A stretch of DNA of 64,000 nucleotides from Buttiauxella sp965119215 (GCA_965119215.1 CBCPKK010000029.1:1-64000); one strand, 5' to 3'. Numbered from the stretch's first letter, positions 33,896 through 43,262 are shown. Translations and numbers: made by a program. The notes: a model not told the origin generated them from the sequence alone.

Positions 33896-35404
33896 ATGAA
33901 CGAAATTCTTGATGCCCTGATGATCGTATTCAGCTTAGAAACGACCGGCATGATTTTGCTGGGCGTTCTGGCGGGGATTATCATCGGTGCGCTGCCCGGT
34001 TTGACGGTGAATATGGGCATCGCCTTGCTGCTACCGCTAACGTATTCCTTCCAGGGAATGACCGGTATTTTGATGTTACTGGGCGTCTATTGTGGTGCAG
34101 TTTATGGCGGTTCCATTACGGCTATTTTGATAAGTACCCCAGGCACACCGGCATCTGCCGCCACAGTGCTTGATGGCTACCCAATGGCGAAGAAAGGCGA
34201 AGCAGGCCGCGCACTAGGGTTATCAACTCTGGCCTCTATGTTTGGCGGCGTATTCAGCACCATCGCGCTGGTGTTAATTGCGCCGTTGCTTGCCAAAGTC
34301 GCAACAGGATTTTCATCAGCCGAATATTTTGCACTCGCCATTTTCGGCATCAGTATTATTACCAGCGTTTCGTCACAGTCGATCATTAAAGGATTAATGG
34401 GCGGCGTGCTGGGCTTATTTATTGCCACCATCGGTCTGGACCCAATGACCAGCGGCATGCGCTTTACCTTTGATTCTATTTACTTGATGGGCGGGATTTC
34501 ATTTATTCCGGTGCTGGTCGGCCTGTTTGCTTTCTCTCAGGGCTTATTAAGTCTGGAAGAAGACCATCGCGAACGCCTGGCGGGCATTGTGCGCCAAACC
34601 AAAAGTAAAATTGATCGCATCCTGCCAACCTGGTCTGACATTAAACGCGTGATGCCGACTTATATTCGTTCATCGATTATTGGCACGGGTATTGGCGCAA
34701 TTCCTGGAACCGGTGGCGATATCGCCTCATTTATTGCCTATAACGAAGCAAAACGCTGGTCAAAACACCCGGAGGAGTTTGGTCACGGTTCGCCAGAAGG
34801 GGTTTCGGCACCGGAAGCGGGCGCGAACTCGGTTGCTGGTGGTGCAATGGTGCCGCTGATGACGCTCGGTATTCCAGGCGATGGCGCGACGGCGATTATC
34901 ATGGGCGCGTTTATGGTGCAGGGATTAGCGCTAGGGCCGCAGTTATTCACTGACCATCCGGTTGAAGTGAACTCCATTTTCATCGGGTTATTCGCCGCCA
35001 ATATTTTCATGGGCATTATGGGTTTCATGGGCATGCGCTTGTTCGCCAAAGTGATGAGCGTGCCGCGCCGCGTGCTGGTGCCGATTATCTTTGTTCTGTG
35101 TTCCGTCGGCGCTTATTCCGTTAACCACGACATGACCGATGTGTTTGTCATGATGGGCGCGGGCCTTGCGGCTTACATCCTCATCAAGCTGGATTTTTCG
35201 ATGTCGCCTATCGTTATCGGTATTATTCTTGGGCCGATGGCCGAATCGAATTTCCGCCGCACGCTGGTTATCTCCGAAGGGGACCCGATGATATTTCTGA
35301 CGCGTCCGGTCTGTGCGGTATTTTTAGGTATCGCAATACTGACGCTGCTGTTACCGATTTTTGGGCCACGTTTAAAAGCCTTATGGCGTAAACAAACCAG
35401 TTAA
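33896..35404 (+). CDS. Tripartite tricarboxylate transporter large membrane subunit (TctA)
   Basis: The 502-residue inner-membrane protein has about 12 helices and the TctA signatures GALPGLTVNMGIALLLPLTY, GVYCGAVYGGSITAILI with the STPGTPASAAT segment, and GTGIGAIPGTGGDIASFIAY, then GVSAPEAGANSVAGGAMVPL. It is the main permease of the tripartite system. The ATG at 33896 has GAGG five bases upstream; the immediately preceding ATG at 33893 is an alternative start. Confidence 0.93.
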   Translation: MNEILDALMIVFSLETTGMILLGVLAGIIIGALPGLTVNMGIALLLPLTYSFQGMTGILMLLGVYCGAVYGGSITAILISTPGTPASAATVLDGYPMAKKGEAGRALGLSTLASMFGGVFSTIALVLIAPLLAKVATGFSSAEYFALAIFGISIITSVSSQSIIKGLMGGVLGLFIATIGLDPMTSGMRFTFDSIYLMGGISFIPVLVGLFAFSQGLLSLEEDHRERLAGIVRQTKSKIDRILPTWSDIKRVMPTYIRSSIIGTGIGAIPGTGGDIASFIAYNEAKRWSKHPEEFGHGSPEGVSAPEAGANSVAGGAMVPLMTLGIPGDGATAIIMGAFMVQGLALGPQLFTDHPVEVNSIFIGLFAANIFMGIMGFMGMRLFAKVMSVPRRVLVPIIFVLCSVGAYSVNHDMTDVFVMMGAGLAAYILIKLDFSMSPIVIGIILGPMAESNFRRTLVISEGDPMIFLTRPVCAVFLGIAILTLLLPIFGPRLKALWRKQTS

Positions 35405-35416
35405 GGAAAAGTCAGA

Positions 35417-36442
35417 TTGGCTAAGACAATTGAGCAAATCGCCACGGATCTTGGCGTTTCTATCACAACGGTTCGCGCCGTTTTGAATGGCAATGCGCAG
35501 AAATATCGCATCAGCGAAAAGACCCAGGAGAGAATCAATAGTTACGTTAAAAAACATAGCTATACCATCAATCTTGCTGCGCGGAGCTTAAAGCTTAATA
35601 AAACGGATACCTTCGGTCTGGTCATCCCGCGCTTGTCGAACCCTTTCTTTTCCGCACTGGCCGAAGTTCTGGAAGCACGCTGCCGTGAACAGGGTTATCA
35701 GCTGATGATTAGCTGCACCAATAACGACACGGCCTATGAAAATTTGCTGGTGAAATCGCTGGAAAATCGCAACGTCGATGGGATTTTTGTGGTGTCGACG
35801 AACGCGGCAAGCCAGGCGCATTACCTGAAAAATTGCCTGAAACCGCTGGTGTTTCTGGACCGGGATTTTGGTGTGAAAGGCACATGCTGCGTGGTGACGG
35901 ACAACGTGGACAGCGGTTATCGGCTGACGGACGCTATGTTGAACCACACCCATGCGCCGATTCAATTTTTTGTCGGCGATCCTCAATCACCTTCAATTGT
36001 TGACCGTTTAACAGGATATCGCGCGGCGATGGAACAGCACGGTATCAAACTTATGCCCGAGCACATCAGCAGCGCCGGGCATAACCAGTTGAGCGACGGT
36101 GAAAAAATGATGGCGGACTACATCGACATTCATCACACCTGGCCGCAACGCTTTATCGCCTCGTCACTGCCGATTTTGCAGGGCGCATTGGGCGTTCTGC
36201 GTGAACGGTATGGCTACATTCCCCACGAAATTAATATTGGCACTTTCGATGACAATATTATGCTGAGCTTCCTCGCCAACAATATTTGGTCGATGCGGCA
36301 AAACGAGAAGCGCCTCGTGCAGGAAGCCTGTCAGTTAATGCTGGAAAAAATCGCGAATAACGATGAGCCGCCGGGCAGCCGAGCTAAAGCAGAGCTGGTA
36401 TTCAGGCAAAGTACGGTGAACGCGCAGGAAGGGAAGCGGTAA
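35417..36442 (+). CDS. LacI-family transcriptional regulator of the FGGY/TTT cluster
   Basis: The 341-residue repressor has the LacI-type helix-turn-helix IEQIATDLGVSITTVRAVLNGNAQKYRIS and hinge NLAARSLKLNKTDTFG, followed by a periplasmic-binding-fold effector domain (GLVIPRLSNPFFSALAEVLE). The start is TTG at 35417 after TTAAGGAAAAGTCAGA, which may keep its level low. It is the last gene of the cluster, 12 bp after tctA, so it probably controls the operon with the imported compound or an intermediate as effector. Confidence 0.88.
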   Translation: MAKTIEQIATDLGVSITTVRAVLNGNAQKYRISEKTQERINSYVKKHSYTINLAARSLKLNKTDTFGLVIPRLSNPFFSALAEVLEARCREQGYQLMISCTNNDTAYENLLVKSLENRNVDGIFVVSTNAASQAHYLKNCLKPLVFLDRDFGVKGTCCVVTDNVDSGYRLTDAMLNHTHAPIQFFVGDPQSPSIVDRLTGYRAAMEQHGIKLMPEHISSAGHNQLSDGEKMMADYIDIHHTWPQRFIASSLPILQGALGVLRERYGYIPHEINIGTFDDNIMLSFLANNIWSMRQNEKRLVQEACQLMLEKIANNDEPPGSRAKAELVFRQSTVNAQEGKR

Positions 36443-36455
36443 GCGACAAAAACAA

Positions 36456-36485
36456 AAAAGGCCTCGTTTCACACAGAGGCCTTTT
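36456..36485. terminator. Bidirectional terminator after the LacI-type regulator
   Basis: AAAAGGCCTC / GAGGCCTTTT, 10-bp stem, 10-nt loop, with A and T tracts on both sides. It serves the plus-strand cluster and minus-strand yjcB. Confidence 0.85.
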
Positions 36486-36506
36486 ACATTTTCTCATCAA
36501 ACTCAA

Positions 36507-36788
36507 TCAGGTCAACACCATCGGCCATTCCGGCGGGGCATGACTTGAAATTTCAATCATGATGTCTTTGAACGATGCCCAAATTACCGGAAAATCGGCC
36601 AGCGTCAGCCCTAATAAACCCGTCGCAAACCACAAAGAAGCAGCGATACCCAGACCACTGCTAACCACCGCTAAAAACGCGTAGTCGGATTTGCGAAATT
36701 GAATATTCAACGTGCTGGCTAAAAACATCAAAACCGCACTGACTAAAGGCCAACGCATGAGTAACACGCTGGTAGTGATTGCCGCCAT
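36507..36788 (-). CDS. yjcB: Inner-membrane protein YjcB
   Basis: The 93-residue membrane protein is colinear with E. coli YjcB: MAAITTSVLLMRWPLVSAVLMFLASTLNIQFRKSDYAFLAVVSSGLG, ending PPEWPMVLT. It has two to three hydrophobic helices. Function unknown. The ATG at 36788 gives the conserved N-terminus; an in-frame extension to 36854 is rejected. In E. coli the neighbour between yjcB and soxS is yjcC (a c-di-GMP phosphodiesterase), which is absent here. Confidence 0.9.
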   Translation of the reverse strand: MAAITTSVLLMRWPLVSAVLMFLASTLNIQFRKSDYAFLAVVSSGLGIAASLWFATGLLGLTLADFPVIWASFKDIMIEISSHAPPEWPMVLT

Positions 36789-37026
36789 GAAAGCTGTTCC
36801 TCGATTGCATAACTCATCACGCTCAACGGTTACGCGCGACACAAGGCGCGGCAAATACAGCTCAGGGACCGTCAGGGGAATGAGTGGGTGCAGAAAATGT
36901 AATAAAAATCCTGTCTCACAGGATTTGTGAACTATATCACATTTGTTCTTTTAATCGCCAGTTCTGCGGCGCATTTTCTGACCCAATTTATCGAGTGTTC
37001 AGGCAGTTATTATTTTACGGCTACCT

Positions 37027-37350
37027 TCAGGCGTGATGGCGGTAATCCGTTGGTGTCCGGTCAAACTCACGGCGGAAGACGCGTGAAAAGGTCTGCTGGG
37101 AAACGTAACCGTAGTCCATCGCGATATCAAAAATCGGCCGCTGTGTGTCGCGTAATTCTTTGGCCGCCATCAACAGACGGCGCTGGCGAATGTATTCACC
37201 CAACGTCTGGCGCTGTACGGTACGGAACATCCGTTGCAGATACCATTTTGAATAACCTGATTTTTTTGCCACAACGTCAATGTTCAGCGGCTGATCAATG
37301 TGATCGTCAATCCATTCGGTCAATGTGTGAATAATATCCTGATGTGCCAT
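37027..37350 (-). CDS. soxS: Superoxide response activator SoxS
   Basis: The 107-residue AraC/XylS-type activator of the superoxide regulon consists of a DNA-binding domain only: IDQPLNIDVVAKKSGYSKWYLQRMFR (first helix-turn-helix) and IFDIAMDYGYVSQQTFSRVFRREFDRTPTDYR (second). Length equals E. coli SoxS. It is divergent from soxR and controlled by the SoxR palindrome between them. Confidence 0.98.
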   Translation of the reverse strand: MAHQDIIHTLTEWIDDHIDQPLNIDVVAKKSGYSKWYLQRMFRTVQRQTLGEYIRQRRLLMAAKELRDTQRPIFDIAMDYGYVSQQTFSRVFRREFDRTPTDYRHHA

Positions 37351-37407
37351 AAGCCATCCTCAAGCCTGGTTGTTAATTAGCAGGTTCTGTTGGCAGCGAG
37401 TATAATT

Positions 37408-37425
37408 CCTCAAGTTAACTTGAGG
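37408..37425. promoter_or_regulatory. SoxR operator
   Basis: CCTCAAGTTAACTTGAGG is a perfect 18-bp palindrome identical in pattern to the known SoxR site in the soxS promoter. It lies 58 bp from the soxS start and 12 bp from the soxR start. Confidence 0.95.
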
Positions 37426-37436
37426 TAAAGAGCATT

Positions 37437-37892
37437 ATGGAAAAGAAATCACCGCGTTTTAAATCTTTACTGAGTCCGGGCGAAATTGCTAAGCGAAGCG
37501 GCGTGGCGGTTTCTGCATTGCACTTTTATGAAAGCAAAGGGCTAATCAAAAGCGTACGTAATAGCGGGAATCAACGGCGTTACACGCGTGATGTGCTGCG
37601 AAATGTCGCCATCATTAAAATCGCGCAGCGCATTGGTATTCCGCTGGCGACCATTGGCGAAGAGTTTGGCGTGCTGCCTGACGGGCACAAGATTAATAAA
37701 AATGACTGGAAAAAGATGTCGTCGCAATGGCGTGAAGAGCTAGAGCGACGCATTCACACATTAACGGCGTTGCGAGATGAATTAGATGGCTGCATCGGCT
37801 GCGGCTGCTTGTCCGGTGCTGATTGCCCGCTGCGAAACCCTGGCGATAAGTTAGGTGAAGAGGGGACGGGTGCGCGTCTTTTAGAAGATTAA
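37437..37892 (+). CDS. soxR: Redox-sensing activator SoxR
   Basis: SoxR is a MerR-family sensor that activates soxS when its [2Fe-2S] cluster is oxidised. The 151-residue protein has the MerR helix-turn-helix SPGEIAKRSGVAVSALHFYESKGLI, a dimerisation helix and the cluster ligands CIGCGCLSGADC, placing Cys at 119, 122, 124 and 130 as in E. coli. It is divergent from soxS. Confidence 0.98.
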   Translation: MEKKSPRFKSLLSPGEIAKRSGVAVSALHFYESKGLIKSVRNSGNQRRYTRDVLRNVAIIKIAQRIGIPLATIGEEFGVLPDGHKINKNDWKKMSSQWREELERRIHTLTALRDELDGCIGCGCLSGADCPLRNPGDKLGEEGTGARLLED

Positions 37893-37909
37893 AAATGGAA
37901 CTGGATGCA

Positions 37910-37942
37910 AAACTAAAGCGCCCAACATCGGCGCTTTAGTTT
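37910..37942 (+). terminator. Terminator of soxR
   Basis: AAACTAAAGCGCC / GGCGCTTTAGTTT is a perfect 13-bp stem with a 7-nt loop; A and T flanks make it potentially bidirectional. Confidence 0.85.
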
Positions 37943-38177
37943 ATTCCCGGTCTTTGTCTTTCGATCTATCCCGCTTTTCGCAAGGAGGGTTTCCCCCGAC
38001 ATCAGCGTCCCTCAATCACACATTCTCAGGAGGTTCCGGATTGCACTGACAATTTAATTGTAGATCTACTTTGCCAGGTTTCAAGGCTGATTTGCATATT
38101 TTTTGAACAATTCTAATCCATCACACTTCTCACATATGCCTATAGTTAACTCATCTTGCTAAACAGAAGGTTACCTC

Positions 38178-38846
38178 ATGCTCATCGTTCATCATCTCAA
38201 CAACTCCCGTTCACAGCGCATTTTATGGATGCTTGAAGAACTCCAGGTGCCGTACCAGATTGTTCGCTATCAGCGCGAATCAACCATGCTGGCGCCAGAG
38301 TCGTTGAAAGCCGTGCATCCATTGGGAAAATCACCGGTGGTGGAAGATAACGGAAACATCCTCGCAGAATCGGGGGCGATTATTGAATATCTGCAAGAAA
38401 CGTACGATCCCGAAAGCCGCTTAAAACCCATCTCCAATGAGGAAAAGCTGCGCTATCGCTTTTGGCTGCATTACGCCGAAGGATCGCTAATGCCGTTATT
38501 AATGATGAAACTGGTGTTTGGCCGCCTGGGAAAAGCACCGGTTCCGTGGTTGCTGCGTCCGGTGGGGAATTTACTGGGGCAGGGCGTGCAAAAAGCTTAT
38601 CTCAATAAGCAGATTTCGACCCATGCGCGTTATCTCGACGATTCGCTGCAAAAAAATCCGTGGTTTGCCGGGCAAACATTTAGCGCTGCGGATATCCAGA
38701 TGAGTTTTCCGGTTGTCGCTTTGCTCGCTCGCGGCGGCATCAATGATTTACTGAATCTCCAGAATTGGTTTAATAAAGTACAACAGCGCCCCGCCTGGCA
38801 AAGAGCGATTCAACAAGGCGGGCCATTCGATATCCCCGGCGCTTGA
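38178..38846 (+). CDS. Glutathione S-transferase family protein
   Basis: The 222-residue protein has a thioredoxin-fold N-terminal domain (MLIVHHLNNSRSQRILWMLEELQVPYQIVRYQ, then HPLGKSPVVED and ESGAIIEYLQETYDP, the glutathione-binding turn) and an all-helical C-terminal domain (NPWFAGQTFSAADIQMSFPV). It is cytosolic. It sits downstream of soxR, so a role in oxidative or electrophile stress is plausible but not shown. The ATG follows AGAAGGTTACCTC. Confidence 0.88.
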   Translation: MLIVHHLNNSRSQRILWMLEELQVPYQIVRYQRESTMLAPESLKAVHPLGKSPVVEDNGNILAESGAIIEYLQETYDPESRLKPISNEEKLRYRFWLHYAEGSLMPLLMMKLVFGRLGKAPVPWLLRPVGNLLGQGVQKAYLNKQISTHARYLDDSLQKNPWFAGQTFSAADIQMSFPVVALLARGGINDLLNLQNWFNKVQQRPAWQRAIQQGGPFDIPGA

Positions 38847-39205
38847 TACATCTATACATCGATAAATCGTATGAGTCAGACAAAATCATTACCGGTATCT
38901 TGCAGTATTGTTGCTAAATTGCGCATCAACGATAACGTTTGCGCATGAGGTGGCGATAATTTCACCGGCTAACGCTTTTTTCGGCAAAAAGCGGCAAAGT
39001 TCGGTTGAAAACGTAGGTAATAAGGCCGGATAATCGTTTGCCTTAATTTTGACGCCCAGTTTGTATACGCGGAGTTAAACGTTTGCTTTTTTTGTGACGC
39101 CCCTTTTTGTCACAAACGCAGCACAGGGATCTGACGTTTAATTGGCAGTGGGTTGTCCACCACGTATACCAACGTAATCATAAAAATCTCAGGGGATTTT
39201 TCACT
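38847..39205 (+). promoter_or_regulatory. Long ghxP leader with PurR-like site and inverted repeat
   Basis: This 359-bp gap has no convincing gene. A PurR-like 16-mer AGTTAAACGTTTGCTT lies at 39073-39088 (two mismatches to ANGCAANCGNTTNCNT), with weaker look-alikes near 38929 and 39030. TTTGTGAC (39091-39098) and GTCACAAA (39109-39116) form an 8-bp hairpin, and GTGG/CCAC further down could form another. Purine-dependent control of the downstream purine permease is plausible. Confidence 0.4.
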
Positions 39206-40555
39206 ATGTCTAATCATTCTCCGCGTGCGACCGGCGGTCTTGACGCCTGGTTCAAAATATCTGCACGTGGCAGTACCGTTCGTCAGGAAGTAGTGGCGGG
39301 TTTAACCACCTTCCTCGCGATGGTGTACTCCGTGATCGTCGTACCGGGCATGCTCGGTAAAGCAGGTTTCCCACCTGCGGCGGTCTTTGTGGCGACTTGC
39401 CTGGTAGCCGGTGTTGGCTCTCTTGTGATGGGCCTGTGGGCGAATCTGCCGCTGGCTATCGGTTGTGCCATTTCATTGACCGCGTTCACCGCATTTAGCC
39501 TGGTGCTGGGTCAACACATCAGCGTTCCGGTTGCGTTAGGCGCCGTATTCCTGATGGGTGTGCTGTTCACTATCATCTCTGCAACCGGCATTCGTAGCTG
39601 GATTTTGCGTAACTTACCGATGGGCGTTGCGCACGGCACCGGTATCGGTATCGGCCTGTTCCTGCTGCTGATTGCCGCAAACGGTGTCGGCCTGGTTATC
39701 AAAAACCCACTTGATGGCCTGCCGGTAGCGCTCGGACATTTCGCCAGCTTCCCGGTGATCATGTCGCTGATTGGCCTTGCCGTTATTATTGGTCTGGAAA
39801 AACTGAAAGTACCGGGCGGCATTTTGCTGACTATCGTCGGTATTTCAATCTTTGGCCTGATTTTCGACCCAACCGTACATTTCTCTGGCATTTTCGCTAT
39901 GCCATCGCTGAAAGATGAAGCGGGTAACTCCCTGATTGGTAGCCTGGACATTATGGGCGCGTTGAATCCAGTGGTGTTGCCAAGCGTTCTGGCGCTGGTT
40001 ATGACGGCGGTATTTGATGCCACCGGAACTATCCGCGCTGTTGCGGGCCAGGCAAATCTGCTGGATAAAGACGGTCAAATCATTGATGGCGGCAAAGCGC
40101 TGACTACCGACTCCCTGAGCTCTGTGTTCTCAGGCCTGGTGGGCGCGGCTCCCGCAGCGGTTTATATCGAATCTGCGGCAGGTACTGCGGCGGGCGGTAA
40201 AACCGGTCTGACAGCTATCACCGTTGGTGTGCTGTTCCTGCTGATTCTGTTCCTTTCCCCGCTCTCTTATCTGGTTCCGGCATACGCCACCGCTCCGGCG
40301 CTGATGTACGTTGGTTTGCTGATGCTGAGCAACGTGGGCAAAATCGACTTCGCTGATTTCGTTGATGCGATGGCTGGCCTGATTACAGCGGTATTCATCG
40401 TGCTGACCTGTAACATCGTTACCGGCATCATGATCGGTTTCGCCTCGCTGGTGATTGGCCGCGTAGTGTCTGGTGAGTGGCGTAAGCTGAACATTGGCAC
40501 CGTAGTGATTGCTATCGCACTGGTCGCGTTCTATGCAGGCGGCTGGGCTATTTAA
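39206..40555 (+). CDS. ghxP: Guanine/hypoxanthine permease GhxP
   Basis: GhxP (YjcD) is an inner-membrane proton symporter for guanine and hypoxanthine in the AzgA/NCS2 group. The 449-residue protein (E. coli length) has family stretches RQEVVAGLTTFLAMVYSVIV, CAISLTAFTAFSLVLGQ, AVFDATGTIRAVAGQ and VGAAPAAVYIESAAGTAAGG. The ATG at 39206 follows CAGGGGATTTTTCACT; the longer frame from 39107 is rejected. Confidence 0.96.
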   Translation: MSNHSPRATGGLDAWFKISARGSTVRQEVVAGLTTFLAMVYSVIVVPGMLGKAGFPPAAVFVATCLVAGVGSLVMGLWANLPLAIGCAISLTAFTAFSLVLGQHISVPVALGAVFLMGVLFTIISATGIRSWILRNLPMGVAHGTGIGIGLFLLLIAANGVGLVIKNPLDGLPVALGHFASFPVIMSLIGLAVIIGLEKLKVPGGILLTIVGISIFGLIFDPTVHFSGIFAMPSLKDEAGNSLIGSLDIMGALNPVVLPSVLALVMTAVFDATGTIRAVAGQANLLDKDGQIIDGGKALTTDSLSSVFSGLVGAAPAAVYIESAAGTAAGGKTGLTAITVGVLFLLILFLSPLSYLVPAYATAPALMYVGLLMLSNVGKIDFADFVDAMAGLITAVFIVLTCNIVTGIMIGFASLVIGRVVSGEWRKLNIGTVVIAIALVAFYAGGWAI

Positions 40556-40565
40556 TCTGTAATAC

Positions 40566-40592
40566 AGGCGGGTAGCGCAAGTTTACCCGCCT
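40566..40592 (+). terminator. Hairpin after ghxP
   Basis: AGGCGGGTA / TACCCGCCT 9-bp stem with a 9-nt loop lies just after the ghxP stop; no long T-run follows. Confidence 0.55.
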
Positions 40593-40719
40593 TACAAAAT
40601 CCCTCCTGAACCACTTCAAGTCTTTTCCTGTTTCCTTCCGGTATAAAAAATTGTTTTACTATCAGGGAAAATAAGATCCTGCAAAAAGGGTTTCACGACA
40701 CACCGCGACGAAGGAAAGC

Positions 40720-42366
40720 ATGGAAATTTTCTTTACCATTCTCATCATGACCCTTGTGGTTTCGCTTTCTGGTGTGGCAACGCGCATGCTGCCATTCCAG
40801 ATCCCACTCCCGTTAATGCAAATTGCGATAGGCGCAATGCTCGCCTGGCCGCACTTCGGTTTGCATGTCGATTTCAACCCAGAACTGTTCCTGGTGCTGT
40901 TTATTCCACCGCTGCTGTTTGCCGATGGCTGGAAAACGCCGACCAGCGAGTTTCTCCACCACGGGCGAGAAATCATCGGCCTGGCGCTGGTTCTGGTGCT
41001 GGTCACCGTTGTGGGTATTGGCTTCCTGATTTACTACCTGGTGCCAGGTATTCCGCTGATCCCCGCATTTGCGCTGGCTGCCGTACTCTCACCGACGGAT
41101 GCCGTGGCGCTTTCCGGCATTGTCGGGGAAGGGCGCATTCCTAAGAAAATCATGGGGATTTTGCAGGGCGAAGCGTTGATGAACGACGCCTCCGGCCTGG
41201 TATCGTTAAAAATGGCGGTCGCGGTAGCCGTCGGCACGATGGTCTTTACCGTTGGCGGCGCAACCGTTGAGTTCTTCAAAGTCGCGATTGGCGGCCTGCT
41301 GGCGGGTATCGCCGTAAGCTGGTTGTACGGTAAATCGCTGCGCCTGATGAGCCGCTGGAGCGGTGACGAACCCGCCACGCAAATCCTGCTGCTGCTACTG
41401 CTGCCTTTTGCTTCTTACCTGATTGCCGAACATATCGGCGTTTCCGGCATTCTGGCCGCAGTTGCTGCGGGGATGACGATCACACGTTCCGGCGTGTTGC
41501 GCAGTGCGCCGCTGGCAATGCGTTTACGTGCAAACAGCGTCTGGGCGATGCTCGAATTTGTCTTCAACGGCATGGTGTTTCTGCTGCTAGGGCTGCAATT
41601 ACCGGGTATTTTGAAAACGTCGGTGGCGGCGGCAAACGCCGATCCGAACGTGGAATTGTGGATGCTGTTCCTTGATATCGGGCTTATCTATTTCGCCCTG
41701 ATTGGGGTTCGTTTCCTGTGGCTGTGGACCATGAAACGCATCAGCCTGCGCTTTATGAAAAAGCGCCCGCTGGAGTTCGGTTCTTACTCTACGCGTGAAC
41801 TTGCGGTGGCGTCATTTGCGGGTGTTCGCGGGGCAATCACCCTTGCTGGTGTGCTTTCCATCCCGCTGCTATTGGGTGACGGAACGCCATTCCCGGCGCG
41901 TTATGAGCTTATCTTCCTGTCGGCTGGCGTGATTCTGTTCTCGCTGTTTGCCGGGGTGATTATGCTGCCGATACTGCTACGTAATGTGGAAGTTCCCGAC
42001 AAATCGGTGGCGCGTCAGGAAGAGCGCATCGCCCGTGCCGCAACGGCAGAAGTGGCGATTGTCGCGATTCAGAAAATGGAAGAACGTCTGCATTCTGACG
42101 TTGACGAAAACATTGACGATCAACTGCTAAAAGAGGTGAGTTCGCGAGTTATCGGCAACCTGCGCCGCAGGGCTGACGGGCGCAACGACGTAGAAAGCAG
42201 CGAGATTGAAGAAAACCTTGAACGCCGCTTCCGCCTGGCTGCCCTCCGTTCAGAACGCGCCGAGCTATACCATTTGCGTGCCACGAAAAAAATCAGCAAC
42301 GAGACGCTGATGAAGCTGCTGCACGACCTTGATTTGCTCGAGGCGTTGTTGGTGGAACAGCAGTAA
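40720..42366 (+). CDS. yjcE: CPA1-family cation/proton antiporter YjcE
   Basis: The 548-residue inner-membrane Na+(K+)/H+ antiporter of the CPA1 (NhaP-type) family has about 12 helices, with FIPPLLFADGWKTP, AAVLSPTDAVALSGI, GEALMNDASGLVS (ion-site ND motif) and FAGVRGAITLAG, followed by a hydrophilic C-terminal domain from about residue 420. It ends 2 bp before the convergent LysR-type gene. Confidence 0.94.
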   Translation: MEIFFTILIMTLVVSLSGVATRMLPFQIPLPLMQIAIGAMLAWPHFGLHVDFNPELFLVLFIPPLLFADGWKTPTSEFLHHGREIIGLALVLVLVTVVGIGFLIYYLVPGIPLIPAFALAAVLSPTDAVALSGIVGEGRIPKKIMGILQGEALMNDASGLVSLKMAVAVAVGTMVFTVGGATVEFFKVAIGGLLAGIAVSWLYGKSLRLMSRWSGDEPATQILLLLLLPFASYLIAEHIGVSGILAAVAAGMTITRSGVLRSAPLAMRLRANSVWAMLEFVFNGMVFLLLGLQLPGILKTSVAAANADPNVELWMLFLDIGLIYFALIGVRFLWLWTMKRISLRFMKKRPLEFGSYSTRELAVASFAGVRGAITLAGVLSIPLLLGDGTPFPARYELIFLSAGVILFSLFAGVIMLPILLRNVEVPDKSVARQEERIARAATAEVAIVAIQKMEERLHSDVDENIDDQLLKEVSSRVIGNLRRRADGRNDVESSEIEENLERRFRLAALRSERAELYHLRATKKISNETLMKLLHDLDLLEALLVEQQ

Positions 42367-42368
42367 TT

Positions 42369-43262
42369 TTATTGGCCGGGTAATTCCGGCCAAAACTCCT
42401 TACAGCAAGCAATCCACGCCTGCGCACTTTGCGAAATATAAACCCCTTCACGCCAAATCATCGCCAGCTCCCAGGTTAAATCGCTATTTAACGGCAGCCA
42501 CATCAGCGTGTTTTTATCCAGCTTTTGGCAGATAGTCTCGGGCAGAATCGCAAGCCCGACGCCCGCCTGCACCATGGCCGCCAGGAAATCCCACTGCCCG
42601 CTACGCACCGCAATCCTCGGCGTAAATCCATGCTCGTGAAACAGCTGAATTAGCTGGCGGCTTAGTGCGAAATCTTCGTTGTAGATAAGCAAAGGATGGG
42701 CGGCGAGTTCAATGGGATCGATGCTTTCTCGAGTCGTCCATGGGCCCGAACGTGGCACCAGAACACACAACGGATTGCGGATCAAAGGTAAGGTAGAAAA
42801 GGCATGTTCATCATCTACGTGAAGCGCCGTCATGGCTAAATCCAGCTCGCCATTGAGCACAGCTTGCTGCACCGTTAACCCGCCAAATTCAGAAATTTTC
42901 AGTTCAACGCCGGGGTAGCGCTGGCGATAAAGGCTGATGGGGCCAGCCATCATCATGCCAACCATTGGCGGAATACCAAGGCGCAACACACCTTTTTTCA
43001 AATGGTTAATGTCGCCAAGTTCGGCTTCAAGCTGGCGAAATTCCGCCAGAATCGCCAAACCGCGTTGATAAACCACTTCGCCGGTATCCGTCAGCAACAG
43101 TTTACGGCCATCACGGATGAGCAGCGTACAGCCCAACTCGTCTTCGAGGTTGCGCAGCATCTTGCTGATGGTTGGCTGAGTGACAAACATCTTTTGGGCA
43201 GCGCGGGTAAAACTTTGCTGGCGAACCACCTCAACAAAATAACGCAGCGTCCTGATGTCCAT
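42369..43262 (-). CDS. LysR-family regulator, CidR-like
   Basis: The 297-residue LysR-type regulator has the helix-turn-helix MDIRTLRYFVEVVRQQSFTRAAQKMFVTQPTISKMLRNLEDELG and a C-terminal effector domain. It is divergent from a cidA-cidB-like pair, as CidR is in Gram-positive and many enteric genomes; CidR homologues respond to acetate or overflow metabolism. Actual targets are inferred from the shared 102-bp intergenic region. Confidence 0.82.
   Translation of the reverse strand: MDIRTLRYFVEVVRQQSFTRAAQKMFVTQPTISKMLRNLEDELGCTLLIRDGRKLLLTDTGEVVYQRGLAILAEFRQLEAELGDINHLKKGVLRLGIPPMVGMMMAGPISLYRQRYPGVELKISEFGGLTVQQAVLNGELDLAMTALHVDDEHAFSTLPLIRNPLCVLVPRSGPWTTRESIDPIELAAHPLLIYNEDFALSRQLIQLFHEHGFTPRIAVRSGQWDFLAAMVQAGVGLAILPETICQKLDKNTLMWLPLNSDLTWELAMIWREGVYISQSAQAWIACCKEFWPELPGQ

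Noticed and set aside
36927..37334. Plus-strand 135-codon frame
   Set aside because: It is antisense to soxS, which is certain.
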